A stretch of 64,000 nt of DNA, taken from contig CM043966.1 of the NCBI GenBank assembly GCA_014529385.2, positions 85,209,087 to 85,273,086 on the forward strand. The letters run 5' to 3'. The translations under genes were made by a program, and so were the position numbers. Source of the DNA: Adiantum capillus-veneris. Taxonomy: Eukaryota > Streptophyta > Polypodiopsida > Polypodiales > Pteridaceae. Each line of letters starts with the position of its first letter. Position 1 is the first letter of the stretch. The notes under the pieces were generated by a model that saw nothing but the letters and a program-made list of their open reading frames with translations, made no database searches and was not told where the DNA came from. This document shows, piece after piece, positions 33,951 through 45,649 of this stretch.

Positions 33951-35534
33951 TGGAAAGGGGAAAATGGGAAAACCACCAGCACATAAACTCGATGCCTCTA
34001 TATAACTCAGTGATCTCACAACACCCCTATCCCCTGGCAAACACAGACCATGATATGCAATCTGCAAACAGCTATCGTCCAAGCCCGTACCCGACCATCC
34101 CTCAGACACCTCAAGACCATTGGCAGACTCACGTTTTCCCACAAGCTTCCATCCTCAAGACATATATCACAACCATATAGATAACACTCACTCGCTCAAT
34201 ACATTCGACATACCACAAGATTTTTGTAGCCCTTTGCACACCCCTTGCTTATACAAAAACAAGTCACATACACCACCCAGGCATGAGATCGAAAGACAAT
34301 GTTATATATATGCTCAAACAATGAGCAGAGGGAGTTTGATTTTCTTGAGCTTCAGATCATATACAACTATGGATTAAATTGGAAAAAACCCCGGCATAGC
34401 ATACGGAAAGTCTATGGTGAAGTATGGGCGAGAGAGTGTGCATGGATACGCTCTCCCTCAAAGCGGTGCATCACCTTTTCTTTGCTTATACCCCTCCTTA
34501 CATGAGCTCATGTCGATGCTGCCCCTGCATGAACGGGCGGCCTTCATCAACCCATCATGGCCTTGCTTCCCTTCTCCTCCTTGATGGCGCCTCTCTCCTC
34601 TTTGATCACGCTGCCCTGCAACACCTCCCTTCATCGCTCCTTCACCCCCAAATGCCTCATGCTTCCCTGCTTCAAGCCATAACTGCATCCCGCCCTTTGG
34701 AAACTCTCACACTTATGGTCGGCCACCCTCTTCACTGGCGGCCAACTCCTGGCCTGGCGGCTCCTCACCTCCTCTGCACTCTCCTTGTCCTGTCTGCCAC
34801 CTCGTGGCCCTTACAGCCCTAGCGGCCTTGCAACCACCTCCTTCTTGCCACCTCAACAGGCGGCCCCTCCAGGCCTTGCTTTCCCCTATGGCGACTCTCC
34901 AGCCCACCCTCTGCAGCTCTGGCCAATAGCGACCTCGCTATTGGTCGCCCTATCTATCAACTGGCCTCCCCCCGTGATTGCAGCCCCTGGTGTTTGTAGC
35001 CGGCCCTCGAGCGGCCCCCCCTCTTCATGCGTATCGCCCAGGTGGAGGCCTTCTCCCATGCATGGCCCCAGATGGCGCCTCCTTCCCTCGCCTTGCTCGA
35101 CTGCAGACCACTGCAACACGTTCTTTTTTTATATTAATAGCTTTGAATTTTTTTTATTTTCTTTTGGGCTTGGTCCCCTTGCACACGCCAGCAACCGTAG
35201 ACAGTTGAAAACTTCCACCACATTGCAAAGCACATGTTTAACTCCGCGACGTCCCCTTTAAAGCGTGTCCGTATATGAAGCTTTGTCAAAAAGAGCATCT
35301 CCCGTGCCGAGAACCACTTGGCCGCAACTTGATATAACTCGTTGTTTTAGCATCCCGACCAAAATGGTGGAAATCCATCCTTGTCCTGCTCAATATCACC
35401 TGTGACATACATATTAACTGACGACTTATTGAACCCTGCATCATGTAAATGCTCAAGCGTCGTGTCATCTGCTGGCAAACCCCCATGCAACGGCTACCGT
35501 CACTTCCAAAGATCGACACAGTTTGGCTGTACCA
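33951..35534 (-). repeat. TR-GAG 5' LTR
   Basis: Pairs with 30248-31835. The few differences include the outermost 15 bp at the right end (CTGTACCA here against GTATACGATCA), which alternatively could mean the true end is slightly inward. Confidence 0.9.
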
Positions 35535-36456
35535 ACGTATAGCCTTGCGGTAGTAGACACAACAGACGGCACTGAAAACTGAGCACTATAGGCTCTTCAA
35601 CTGCCCGGAGTGTGCCCCAAGTTGAAGGTAGCACTACCTCTTCTGCCTGAAATAGCTGCACAACTTTTGGGACTTTTCTAAAAACAAGCGTTTGCTTTTG
35701 GTGGTAAACTCTTCCACTTATCATTCAATTTTTACAGCAAAATTGGCCAATTGAACAGTATATGGCCAACTAATGGAAATAGTAGCTAGACTATGCCGCA
35801 CCGTAATGTCGCGACATTATTATGACTTTCTCGTATTGTGCCGACGTATTTACAGTACTGCTTTTTATAAAAATAATTCCCGTAAAAATCTCGTTTAGTC
35901 CCGTTTTTGCTCCGGGTGATCATTTTTAAATCCGACGGAGACTAAAATTAATATTTTCATTTTTAGGTCATCATAAAAAGCAAATTGCTTTTCAAAAACG
36001 TTGAAAAGCATGAAAAGCTAAAAATAGTGTCAAAGCAAAAAAAAGTAAATTTTTCTTAAAATTGAACTACAAGTTTCCCTCGTCCACTGGAATAAGAAAG
36101 CGGACTCGCTTTTCACTAAAAAGCACTAAAAATCATGAAAAGCTAAAAATAGAGTGCACTCAAAAAGCAATTTTTTACAACATTGGACCATAGCTTCCCT
36201 AGAACATGTAGATCAAGGATTCGACCTTGCTTTTTGCAAAAAAACACTTAAAAGCATGAAAAAAAATAGTGGAATTTTCAAAACTAAACCAAACGTCCGT
36301 TCAAGCCTACTAGAACATGGAAACGACCTTGCTTTTTACTTTAGAACCTTCCAATATTGTCAATCAAGCATCTTAAGTCAAGATTTGGCAAAATAGATAT
36401 TGAAAGCTATTTTTCTTATTTTTAGAAGAGACCCAAAAATTGCGGATCTTACATTT
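35535..36456. repeat. AT-rich stretch with degenerate ~110-bp repeats
   Basis: Between about 35970 and 36350 three loose copies of a phrase appear: AAAGCATGAAAAGCTAAAAA, then a G/T-rich link and CTTGCTTTTTGCAAAAAAACA-type blocks. No coding signal. The first 150 bp continue the sequence broken by the TR-GAG insertion. Confidence 0.55.
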
Positions 36457-37660
36457 TCAACCTTGATCAGAAGTTCCAACCTCAATCGTAGTTGTTTCTT
36501 CTGTTATCAGTGCATCATGAGCCGTTGGAGTTGTGGTGATCTTTGGTATTGCTATCTCATCTTCTTGAACTCTCTGCTTTTGTGACAACACTTTGTCTAT
36601 CGTTTGTTTTAGAGGGTCCATGGTGCATTCCTTTCTCTCCTTTTCAACCTCTCGATTAGTTGACTCTTGGGTAGGGGAAGGTATTTTTTCCTCAATTGGT
36701 GATGGCAAGGTTTCTATCTGACCTTCAGTGTTGTCTAAATTACCTTCCTCTTCTTGGCTTTCTGCTTTGTTAGTGCTGTTGTTCTCCTTTGCCTTGGTAG
36801 ACTCGTCAGATGATTCAAGATCATCGACACATGAGCGTCTTTCCTCTCTTTCTCTTTGTTACATCTTGCGTTTAAGCTCATTTTGAATTCGTTGACGCAT
36901 CTCCCTGTCAATATTTAGATTTTCCACTGCCTCTTTTCTTTTACGTTGTTTGATTCTTTCTAGAGCTTCAGTTTTTTTGTGTTGCAAAGGCATGTCCTCC
37001 TCATCCTCTCTTTCATTGTCTGCCTCCATTCCAAGACTTCTTTTCCGTCATTCTGTTGTTAGTGAAGTCTTTCCCTTTGTGCTTGTGCTACTTCCCATCG
37101 TCCTTTGTGCTTGTGTAATGGGAATTGCCTCTGCGGCTCTAGTTGACCTCCTCTTTAGTCTCGTGTGTCTAATTGTAAACTCACTTTACTTTCCCACCTC
37201 TGAAAATTGATACTCTGAGGGAGTTTCTCTACCCTTTGATTTAGCTTTATCATTGTTTGGCACATTCGATTCTGTTGCCTTGCTATCAATGTCATGTTTT
37301 CTTGAACATTTCCTTGTTTGCTTTATCTCTGGTTGCGGTCTTGTCGATGGTCCTACTACTAGCTTCACCGCTCTTTTGGATTTGTGGATTAGATCCAGTT
37401 GTGCTTCAGCAGTGGTGATTCATCAAGCATGCCTAAAGCTGGTAGGCAATTTTGGTCAGCATTGGTTCAACATTCATATATGACTTTATTTTGTGACTTC
37501 CTTTGATGTTTCCTTCCATTATATTGTCAAGGATGTAGTTGCCAAAGTCATAGTTGACCACTCTTCTTTCTGTGAACCCCATTGCCATCACCATTGCCAT
37601 ATGCAACATTGGCTCCATGTAACGTGGTGGCTTTTGCACTTTGAAATGTTGCAATATCAA
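36457..37660 (-). pseudogene. Degenerate K/E-rich coding remnant, probably a retroelement ORF
   Basis: On the minus strand, separate frames at 37660-37433 (75 codons, NYDFGNYILDNIMEG, PMLTKIAYQL), 37368-37186 and 36708-36457 have a similar Lys/Glu/Thr-rich style and lie in the order of one broken coding region. The first piece resembles conserved stretches of gag-like first ORFs seen in plant transposable elements, but I cannot name the family. No catalytic motif is visible. Confidence 0.35.
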
Positions 37661-37727
37661 CCGTAGTTGTCATAATAATCAATATCTAATTCTCCTAAAA
37701 GATTTTCTCATATTAAACTGATCATTT

Positions 37728-39230
37728 AATGTGGGGAAGTGCCAAGGGAGAAAAAGCTAGAATATTGGTTAAGCTAGCAGACCGGCCACAGTAGGGATCC
37801 AAAGGAGGGAAAATAGGGATCCAAAGGGGGGGCCATCTGCAAAAGAGCCATGTGAAACAATGGGCCAAAAAGACCCTAAGGTTCAGCCCATTAAGACTTC
37901 CAAAATGCTAAGGTTCCAAAATTCAAAGGTTGTGTCCAAAGGTCAACCCTAGGAAAAATTGGATGCTTTGTGTATGCCCTAAAAGTCTTTGCACATCCCT
38001 ACATGGGAGGGGGCGAGCCCCAAAGCTAGGGGATGAGAGAGAAAGCCACACACACACACACAGGCTCCCTTTACACAAAGGGAATGAGGGACACATGTCA
38101 GCTCCCTAGGCCAGATGCCCACAAGGTGTGCCCAGTTCCTATTGGAAGACCCTTGAAGTGGACCAATGAGAATTAAGCTAGAGTAAATTTAGTTTAATTA
38201 ATTTAAAAACATTTAATAAAAGAAACCAATGAGAATTAAGTCTCCTAGAAGACTATTGGGCAGTCTCCCAAGGGGTCCAATGAGCATTCAGGAGCCCCAT
38301 GGCTTGCCTGATTCCTATTGGCCAGGAGGCAAAGGGGTCCAATGAGAGTTTAGTTTAATTATTTAATTACCTAAAGCTCTCACAAAAGGGGAAAGGGGGA
38401 CACATGTCAGAAGGCTATCACTTATGCTGCTTAATTCTTATTAGCTTGACCTGGGGAGGTCCAATGAGGCAAAAGCCAGACCTAATTAGCAGCTAGGGCT
38501 CGCCCAAGAGAGAGGGGGGGCTGATTTTTGCTTGGCATTGACACACACACTCTCACACTTGACCATGTGTGAAGGGAAAATACTCTATCTCCTCCCAAGC
38601 TTTAATGGAGAGCTCATCACCTACTCCAAGCTTGTGAGATAGAAGCCTACATCAACACTTTCTTGGTATGTGGATGCAAATCCAACCAAGATCCAAGCTT
38701 CAATGCATGCTCATCTTCTCTACCAAGCTAATTACTAAGCTAAGCTATGCTAATATGAGTGATTATGTGAGGAGATGTACATCTTTCTCGTAAGATACTT
38801 CTTTTTCTTCTCAATCTACTCTCATACCCTGCTAGCTCTCACCATCTTCGAAGGTGTGTGAGGTCTTGGGTCTGAGAACGGGGATAATTCAAGTTGTGTT
38901 TGATTAAGTGTTTTGCTTGGTGTATGAAGCTTCCATCTTCATTGCACTAGCTAGTCTTGAAGGAACACAAAGAATTGTATTGTACAATGTCTCTCTTGAT
39001 GGGAGAAACCATAATACAAAGCCTTTTGGAGGGGGGACCGGCTCCATGCAAATCCGGTCCTCAAATGTTGTCAATAGCTTAATTTCTCTCTCTTTTGAAA
39101 GTATTGTCGATGCTATCTAACTAGGTGTTATGCTTTTTGTTGCTCTCTCCACCCAAGCACTCTTGTAATTCTCATTAGGAATCTATTCTAATGAAATGCC
39201 CACTATGTTCATGCTAATTTCCGCTACACA
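37728..39230. other. LTR-like noncoding block with repeated CCAATGAG motifs
   Basis: Starts TGTGGGGAAG and could end GCTACACA (TG...CA), but the flanks share only TAA and no second copy is in the window, so an LTR call is tentative. CCAATGAG or close variants occur at about 38163, 38225, 38277, 38338 and 38460, with an ACACATGTCAG phrase at 38092 and 38400, a CA microsatellite at 38048-38063 and GA/GGA runs. It reads like an LTR U3 region. Confidence 0.4.
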
Positions 39231-39978
39231 TAAGATTATAGGCCATTAAAAGTTACAGTAGTGGTAGCTCTGTCTCAGAGTAGATAAGATCCTGATAGAT
39301 TAATTTGTGTCTCCGCTGCTTCAGAATTGCCTTGTCATTATCTATTGCTTTGGTTTTGGGCAATAGATTGTGTGTTCTGTGCTGCAGGTGAAGAGCTTTG
39401 TTGATTATTTCTATAGTGATTTTACCTTGACTGTAGCTTCATCCTTGTCAGTTAGAGTTGCTTCCCCATTGTACTAAATGGAGCTAATAAGTTCATGGGA
39501 TCTTCAAAAATCTGTTCCCCATGGAGGTAGTCTTAAGAAGCTGTCCAACTGTAGACACCTGGCCCCTTCTAGCACTTTGGATCTTTGGTGTAATGTCCAT
39601 AGTTCCTTTGGAAATAGGGTGGCCTTCACTATCACTCCATCTGCTGCGAATTTCTTGATGAAAATGTTTGCAAGTATTGTTTCCAATTACTGTTTCGTGA
39701 TGTGAGCTTTCTTGTTTGAGGAGATATTGATGATCTTATAAAGAGCCACCTCCCACTCTTTTTGTGCTTTCCTGCGGGGCATCTTGAGACCAGTTTCAAG
39801 TTGAAAATAGGGTTAAGGAACGACCAAAAAAAGCTATCGGAAAGCTGAAAAAATGCAAAATGCAAAATGAGCATAACTTTGTCAAAACTACCCCAAATTC
39901 AACCAAATTCCACTAGTGCATCTAAGATTACTATAGTCACAAAGGCATGATATCACATATGAAATCTAGCTCTGAGGT
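39231..39978. other. Gene-free stretch before the palindrome block
   Basis: Only short frames on both strands without recognisable motifs. It may belong to a retroelement leader. Confidence 0.4.
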
Positions 39979-41051
39979 ACTTGGATCGCGATCCATGTCA
40001 GGAAACATTTTGAAGATCAAATGATTCCATGTGGTAAGGCTCATCAAGGTGATGCCTTGGTCCAATTGTTTTGAGATTTGGATAATTAAAACTTAGGCCA
40101 ATTCTTGGAATTTTTCTTTAGACTTAGAGAATTTGGACCTTTTGGTTGGGATTTTGGGATCCAAATGAATTTATACTTCATGGCTAGACTTGGTGCGATG
40201 TTTTGAATCAAATGATGTGATTTGTTTTTTCTCTTTTTAGACAGAAAGGTACATGGATCGCGATCCATGTTGGGAAGGGTATTGGAGCACCCTTTTGCAT
40301 ACATGTTTCTATAGATCTTCTTAGCACATTGGTGAATTTTTTTCAAGTTTGGACTTGTTTACTCAATTTTCCACTTTATGGTCATGTTTGTCGCGTCTTG
40401 ACCATATCTGTTTTTGGATCCCATTTTGAGCACTTCCCTTGACTGATAATCTAATAGTTCATTGACTCCTGATGATTTATGTCTAAAAACCACTGTGTTG
40501 CCCAACTCCCCACCAATTTTCATCAGTTTTTGGATTCATCTAAAGTGGGAAATTGATGCAAGAAATTTTCACAACTTTATAGGTATCCCTTTGCTTTGTT
40601 TTACCCCTATTTAGACCTTTAGTGTTGCTTGTCTTGATCTTTGGGTTTTACATTCTCTCGAATTCATTTTTGCTTTGTACTGCTTTGGTTAGTGGGTTAT
40701 CTTCATGTTCCCTTCCAAGCCCTATTCCATAGTGCTTTTTGGAAGTAAGACCATTTTAGCCTTGATTAAATAAAAAATGACCCTTTGTAGATTGAAAGTA
40801 CCAAATCAATTGGTTTTAATGATTTTAAGATCCCTTTTGTGCCTAACTTGCATGGTCAATTATCCTTTTGCCTCCTCCAGCCAGTGGTCTACTTTTGCCC
40901 TGTTTTTGTCATCAAGATACATGGATCGCAATCCATGTTGTAACAAGTTTTGCAATTCAAAATAGTAGAGTTTTCTCTTGGGCTTATGGGGAACTCACTG
41001 CCCAAATTTTATTGGTTTTAGGGTTTTGGGAACATGGATCACGATCCATGT
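39979..41051. repeat. Palindrome block A (ACATGGATCRCGATCCATGT)
   Basis: Copies at 39979-39998 (two mismatches), 40251-40270 (perfect 20-bp palindrome ACATGGATCGCGATCCATGT), 40919-40938 and 41032-41051. The surrounding context GG(T/A)AC...TTGG gives all copies the same polarity. Spacer sequences are not obviously related to one another. Five further copies lie at 61429-62558. Confidence 0.9.
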
Positions 41052-41345
41052 TTCAACTCTTTTTGCGACTGTTTTTGCATGGGGTAATTTTGCCAGTTGC
41101 CAGGGGTCTACTGATGAGAGGGTTTGGATTTGGGAAAGTTTTGGACTTCCCAATTGGCTCTGACAACTTGCAAAATTTTTGTCTTGATTTTGATCTGATA
41201 TTTTGTTTTGGTGTTGCTCGTGCAGTGTGGAGCATATACAAATGTTCTTGTAGGGTTAATGATCATACCTATCAGATCTGGTGGAGTAAGGCTATTGTAG
41301 TGGTCATAGCAGGCATTAACACTACACAATCCTCTAAGATTCTTT

Positions 41346-41391
<46 letters not shown>

Positions 41392-41953
41392 GCATGCAAA
41401 TGAGATTAACTTGCCCCATTTTGATTATATGTTCCCTACCTACTCGGAATGCCCCATTCATACTTACTTCCATTGCACCTATATTTGTGTTCATATCACG
41501 TGCGGTTCAAACCGTTCCTCATTCGGATATTTGGTCGACCAATGGCTTTTAATCTATAGTTTGATCCTTCAAAAGTTAGCTCAAAATCCGTCTTTTGCCA
41601 AACCTTCTCATATTTTCCATGTTTGAAGCCCTTGCTTTGAAGATTTGGTGTTTGCTCTCAAAAGTCAATTTCGACTTTTTGGCTTTCAACTTATTGATTT
41701 TTTGCTGACTATTTATCCTTTTAGTATTTTAGCATTTAAAAATAAAAGAAAATTATCCACAATTATTATTAATTGGCCAAAATTTTACCAAAATTATTGT
41801 AATCACTCATATATACATTTTCTCAGCTTGGCATCTTATTTCTCGTGAATGGTGTCAATATGGCTCATGATTATGCCCGCTAAGAGATAAAATCTTTGAA
41901 AAACTGATAAAATAAAATAATATAAATATTAATGATGATTATCTTGCTGCTAG
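41052..41953. other. AT-rich noncoding stretch with TC microsatellite
   Basis: A TC run lies at about 41348-41391. The plus-strand frame of 252 codons over 40868-41626 runs through the palindromes and the microsatellite and shows no domain. Probably LTR or 3' flank of the decayed Ty3 element. Confidence 0.45.
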
Positions 41954-41968
41954 TTTTCCCCCCTTCCT
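41954..41968 (-). promoter_or_regulatory. Candidate polypurine tract of the Ty3 element
   Basis: In minus sense reads AGGAAGGGGGGAAAA, the only strong purine run after the integrase region, at the position expected just before a 3' LTR. No TG start was found immediately after it, so this is tentative. Confidence 0.4.
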
Positions 41969-42599
41969 ATAGTGAGTCGTCCCAAATGAACATGTATCAA
42001 AGTGCATGGATACGAAGTAAATGTCTATGCATAGCCGTATACTGTGGCTCTAGGATGCAAATGAAAGATATGTATGGGGTAAAAAAATGCGATGCAAGAT
42101 GTGGGTTATGAACCATATGTTCATTGGCTATTGATGATGAGGTTAGCTTGAAGCTTCGTGGTCCAAACAAAAGAAGTTGAAGAAGACGTGCTCTGTCTTT
42201 GACAATGAAACCTCTTAGTTTTGACACTGCATTGTCTATATAATGATGGCTCTCTTTTGGATGCCATTGAAATTGCTTTGATGTGGATTTTGACTTCAAG
42301 TCATCCAGTGGGCAAGTTGGGTTTGGTCTCCATTTCCAAATGACTTATTTTGGTTGTTGATGGTTTGATTGTATTGGCTTTGTTGTCTTGACAAAAGTTG
42401 TAGCTTCTTTTGGTTGGGTGTCGTGTGGGTTTGGTATTGGTTTGTGTGGCGTAGGTTCATTTGGGTATCCATATTTTCTTCAGTTGGGTTTGCATAATGG
42501 ATGTTTTAACCCATATTTTTTTGATCACCTATCTAGAACATTCTGATATCGGATCAGGGGCTGGTTGAAGAGGTTCCCATAGGTAATATGCAAATGGTG
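41969..42599 (-). other. 3' internal region of the Ty3 element, no domain recognised
   Basis: A minus frame of 100 codons (42299-41997, rich in His/Ser/Lys) follows the second protease-like domain. Nothing identifiable. Confidence 0.35.
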
Positions 42600-43975
42600 T
42601 GGTGAGAGACTTGTCATCTAACATGAGTTGTATGATCATTCTGCCAATCTGTTGTGGCTTTATAAGTGCGCATCCACGACATTCCCAGAATTACTGCTTC
42701 ATTAAAGTTTGTATCCGCAACTACATGAAATTGATGAGGATAAACATTTCCATCAATAGTTATTGATAAATTGACATGTCCCAGGCTATTAATACATTGT
42801 TCCTTGGTTGGCCACCTTGAACCCAATAGTAGTTGGCGTTAGAGGTTCCCTTGTAAATTTTAAGAATTTTGAGTAGTTGATTACATTTTCTCGTGCCCCA
42901 GTGTTCACTAATGCGCACTTGTTGTTGGTACCATCTTGAAGTTGAAGCAAAATTCGTAGATCTATGCCACCTAACCATGTAGGCTTCATTCGAATTGATG
43001 TTATTGGAGGAGGATTGATGCTTTTGTTCTGCCGCCAATTTCCCTGAAGCTTTTCTTGTTCCTTTCTCTTTAATATTTTGATCCTAGCTTCTTCTTTAGC
43101 ATGTTTCTGAATAGCATGGGTGCGATTTTTCCGCTGGTCTGCTGCGTTAATTATTTGGATCTCTTCTGTTGTCAATGGGAGAAGATATTTATTTAATATG
43201 CACCCACTTATCCAATTAGGCATTTCCTCAACTGCCAATTTTTCAAGCTTGATGGTGCCACTTTGCGATATATCATGTATTACAAAAGGCCTCATCCCTT
43301 GCTTTTTGAGTTTTTTGGAGTGTTGATTTAGGGTATACACCAATACATAATCCCCTTTTTGGAACTCCTTGATCATTACATGTTGGTCATGGTGGCAAGC
43401 TTTCACTTTTTGTTTTTGAGCATATATTCCTGCTACCGCCCTCATTCTAGTTTCATCTAATTGCTCCACGATGTCTAGTCTTTCAGTGTCCAATCCATCC
43501 TAACTGTGTTGCGACTCGAAGTGTGTTAATAAAAAATTCCATGGGTATAATCGCATTAATCCCGAACACAAGGTTAAATGGAGTGGTTCCTATGGACGTT
43601 TTAAATGCTACCTTGTAAGCCTATAACATTGAGTGTAGCTTTTGGTTCCAATCAGTTCTTGAGTCGCTCACTATTTTAGTGCGCACTGTATATAATATTT
43701 TATTAGTACTCTCTGCTTGGTCATTAGCTTGGGGGTGGTAGGGTGTTAGTTTGCGACAAATCACCATGAATTTGTCGAGTAAGCTTTCAATGACGTTGTT
43801 TACAAAGTGTATTCCTCTATCGCTCACAATTTCAATGGGTAGATCGTATCTGGTAGCTGTCTTATGTTGATCTTCTGGTTACATGGTCAACTGGTTGTAG
43901 CCTGAGAACCCATCTAGAAAACTATAAGCCTCCTTCCCTACAACTCTCTCAATAATGTGGTCTGTTATTGGTAGT
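42600..43975 (-). pseudogene. Ty3-type pol fragment: RT stub, integrase, then fused protease-like domain
   Basis: Reading minus from 43975: an RT segment with LDGFSGYNQ (motif A), a TGA-type break soon after, then directly integrase core TRYDLPIEIVSDRGIHFVNN and PYHPQANDQAESTNK with a late TAG at about 43623-43621. The rest of RT, RNase H and the first integrase Asp are missing, so at least 1-2 kb was deleted. The integrase tail (RPFVIHDISQSGTIKLEKLAV) continues in the same frame (43493-42789) through a Lys/Gln-rich linker into LLQLQDGTNNKCALVNTGA, a retropepsin-like flap with N for the catalytic D at 42905-42897. Its second half (SITIDGNVYPHQFHVVAD, AVILGMSWM) sits in the next frame (42826-42614). 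The real protease lies elsewhere, at 56600-57000. Confidence 0.82.
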
Positions 43976-44991
43976 TGTCAACTGAGCCGACATCAGCTAA
44001 CAGGAGATGCTAAAGATCGAAGCCTTATCAATGCATATCCAAGATGAATATGAAGAAGCAGTGAAGATTGGAGTTACACACTTTTAAAAATTTTCCAAAA
44101 TGGCCATGTATTGTAATTTCCTGATCTATTTTTAGCCATTGTGAAAATTATAACATGTTACGGGTTCAGTAAAAGTTCCAAGATGTAAAGAATAGGTCAG
44201 CTAGTGTACTTAGGTTGCAGATACAGTAAGTTGTGGAGCCTCAAAGGTCTTGGGCACCGGGACATTACACATTTCAAACCCTGGCTAAGGTATAAAAGCC
44301 AACTTTGTAAAGCTTTTATTAAGTTTTGTTTAAGAAATACACAGCTTGAGCTAATGGTGCTCGCTTCTCTCCTTCTCATTCTTCTTGCTCCCTTGTTGGT
44401 TGTTACATTGTAGCGCCCTTTGTTGCATTGCAACCACAGGTAAGAGCTCTACGCATTGATGTAAACATATCATGGTAAATCATAGCTTTTGACATCACCA
44501 ACCCATGGCATAATCTCATCATAAGTAGGAGTTTAAGTTAGGAAATCAAAAAATAAGTATAGGCGGGGTATTGGGGTGTTATTGTTAAGCATTTAGATGC
44601 TTTCAAGGTCAAAAAAGACTAGGTCAAAATCTCACTATTGTTAATAATCCCATTTTTTACACTTTATCGAACGTAAGATTTGAGACCATAAACATGTATG
44701 CTTAGGTCTTATATACTTGTCCTAGAAGTTTTGTAGCATTCGGATGTCGTTTTTAGATGCTGTAACGGTCATGTTTTGTTTGCCAATGAGTGAGCAACTT
44801 TTGACGACTTAGGTCATTTGAGTGTAGCTTGTGTTAGATGCGAGTTGTCTGTTGTTTTCCAAGAGACTGACACCCTCTTGTAGCCTTCATGCACTAGTCG
44901 AGTCAGCTTCGTCCCATGGATTGACAATTATGTTCGTGGTTCTCGCTATGTCTGCAGTAAGATAAGAGTGAGGTTAGGAAACCCATCCACA
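43976..44991 (+). repeat. 5' LTR of nested element (1016 bp)
   Basis: TATAAAAG box at 44291-44298. From about 44424 to 44991 it matches 48041-48589 closely (for example GTCAGCTTCGTCCCATGGAT in both). The first 450 bp have no partner on the right. Confidence 0.88.
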
Positions 44992-44993
44992 TT

Positions 44994-45013
44994 TGGAGCC
45001 GTTGTCGAGGACG
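44994..45013 (+). promoter_or_regulatory. Primer-binding site of nested element (Asp-type)
   Basis: TGGAGCCGTTGTCGAGGACG lies two bases after the LTR. It closely resembles the tRNA-Asp type sites (TGGCGCCGTTGCCGGGGA) used by many plant Ty3 elements. Confidence 0.75.
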
Positions 45014-45649
45014 AATAGACTTAAACTAGGAAAAACAAGAGCGTCTTGTGTAGTTGTCCTTTAACTTTCTCTAGGATCACCTAGAGTTAAACTTTCTCTT
45101 TAAAACTGCATAGCTTAAGAGTGTCGTCTTTTGTTCTGTAGAGGCTTGCTAAGTACCTTGTAGGATTGTAGGATTAGGTTAGGATTTTGAGAATGATCGA
45201 TGGACAAGACAAGTCTTAAGATCAAGCCTCAGGAAACCATAAAAAACAAGAAGACAAGTGTTTATGGACACCTTCCACAACCCAATTACAACATAACCTA
45301 GGAGTAGGGTAAGTAGAATTCGAGGTGGGGATCTCAAATCATTGCTCACTCCGAAAAAATCATCTGTGAGTTGTTTATGTGAAGTTGCTGAATTTCAGGT
45401 CTATGACTTGAAACAACACCAAAAGACTGTCAACCACTGAAATCAGCTGGAGATTATACTCATAAAATTTGTATGAACCAGTGGTGGATAAGCTTAAGAA
45501 TGCATTTGAGGTAAATTTTTAAGAGTTTGCAAAAACTCAGATTATGTATATTTTCTTGAGAATTTAGGCCAAATTAAGTTTTAACTTGACTCAGAGACTT
45601 AAAACATGTCACATAAAGACTGACCAGTGAAAAAATTGCAAGAAAAGTT

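Larger units (their letters stand above)
30248..35534 (-). mobile_element. Non-autonomous LTR retrotransposon with gag only (TR-GAG type)
   Basis: Two long direct repeats (30248-31835 and 33951-35534, about 1588 and 1584 bp, both TG...CA) enclose 2.1 kb. The element is flanked by ACGT on both sides (30244-30247 and 35535-35538); the fifth base differs. Sense is the minus strand: the right repeat is the 5' LTR, followed by a primer-binding-like site at 33945-33926 and a gag-like frame. No protease, reverse transcriptase or integrase is present, so movement would need enzymes from another element. The repeats look nearly identical by eye, which suggests fairly recent insertion. Confidence 0.92.

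Noticed and set aside
37728-39230. Complete LTR with TGTG...CACA ends
   Set aside because: Kept only as tentative: no 5-bp target duplication, no primer-binding site next to it and no partner copy in the window.
40868-41626. 252-codon plus-strand frame
   Set aside because: It runs through two palindromes and a TC microsatellite, starts near no promoter, and shows no domain or plausible composition.
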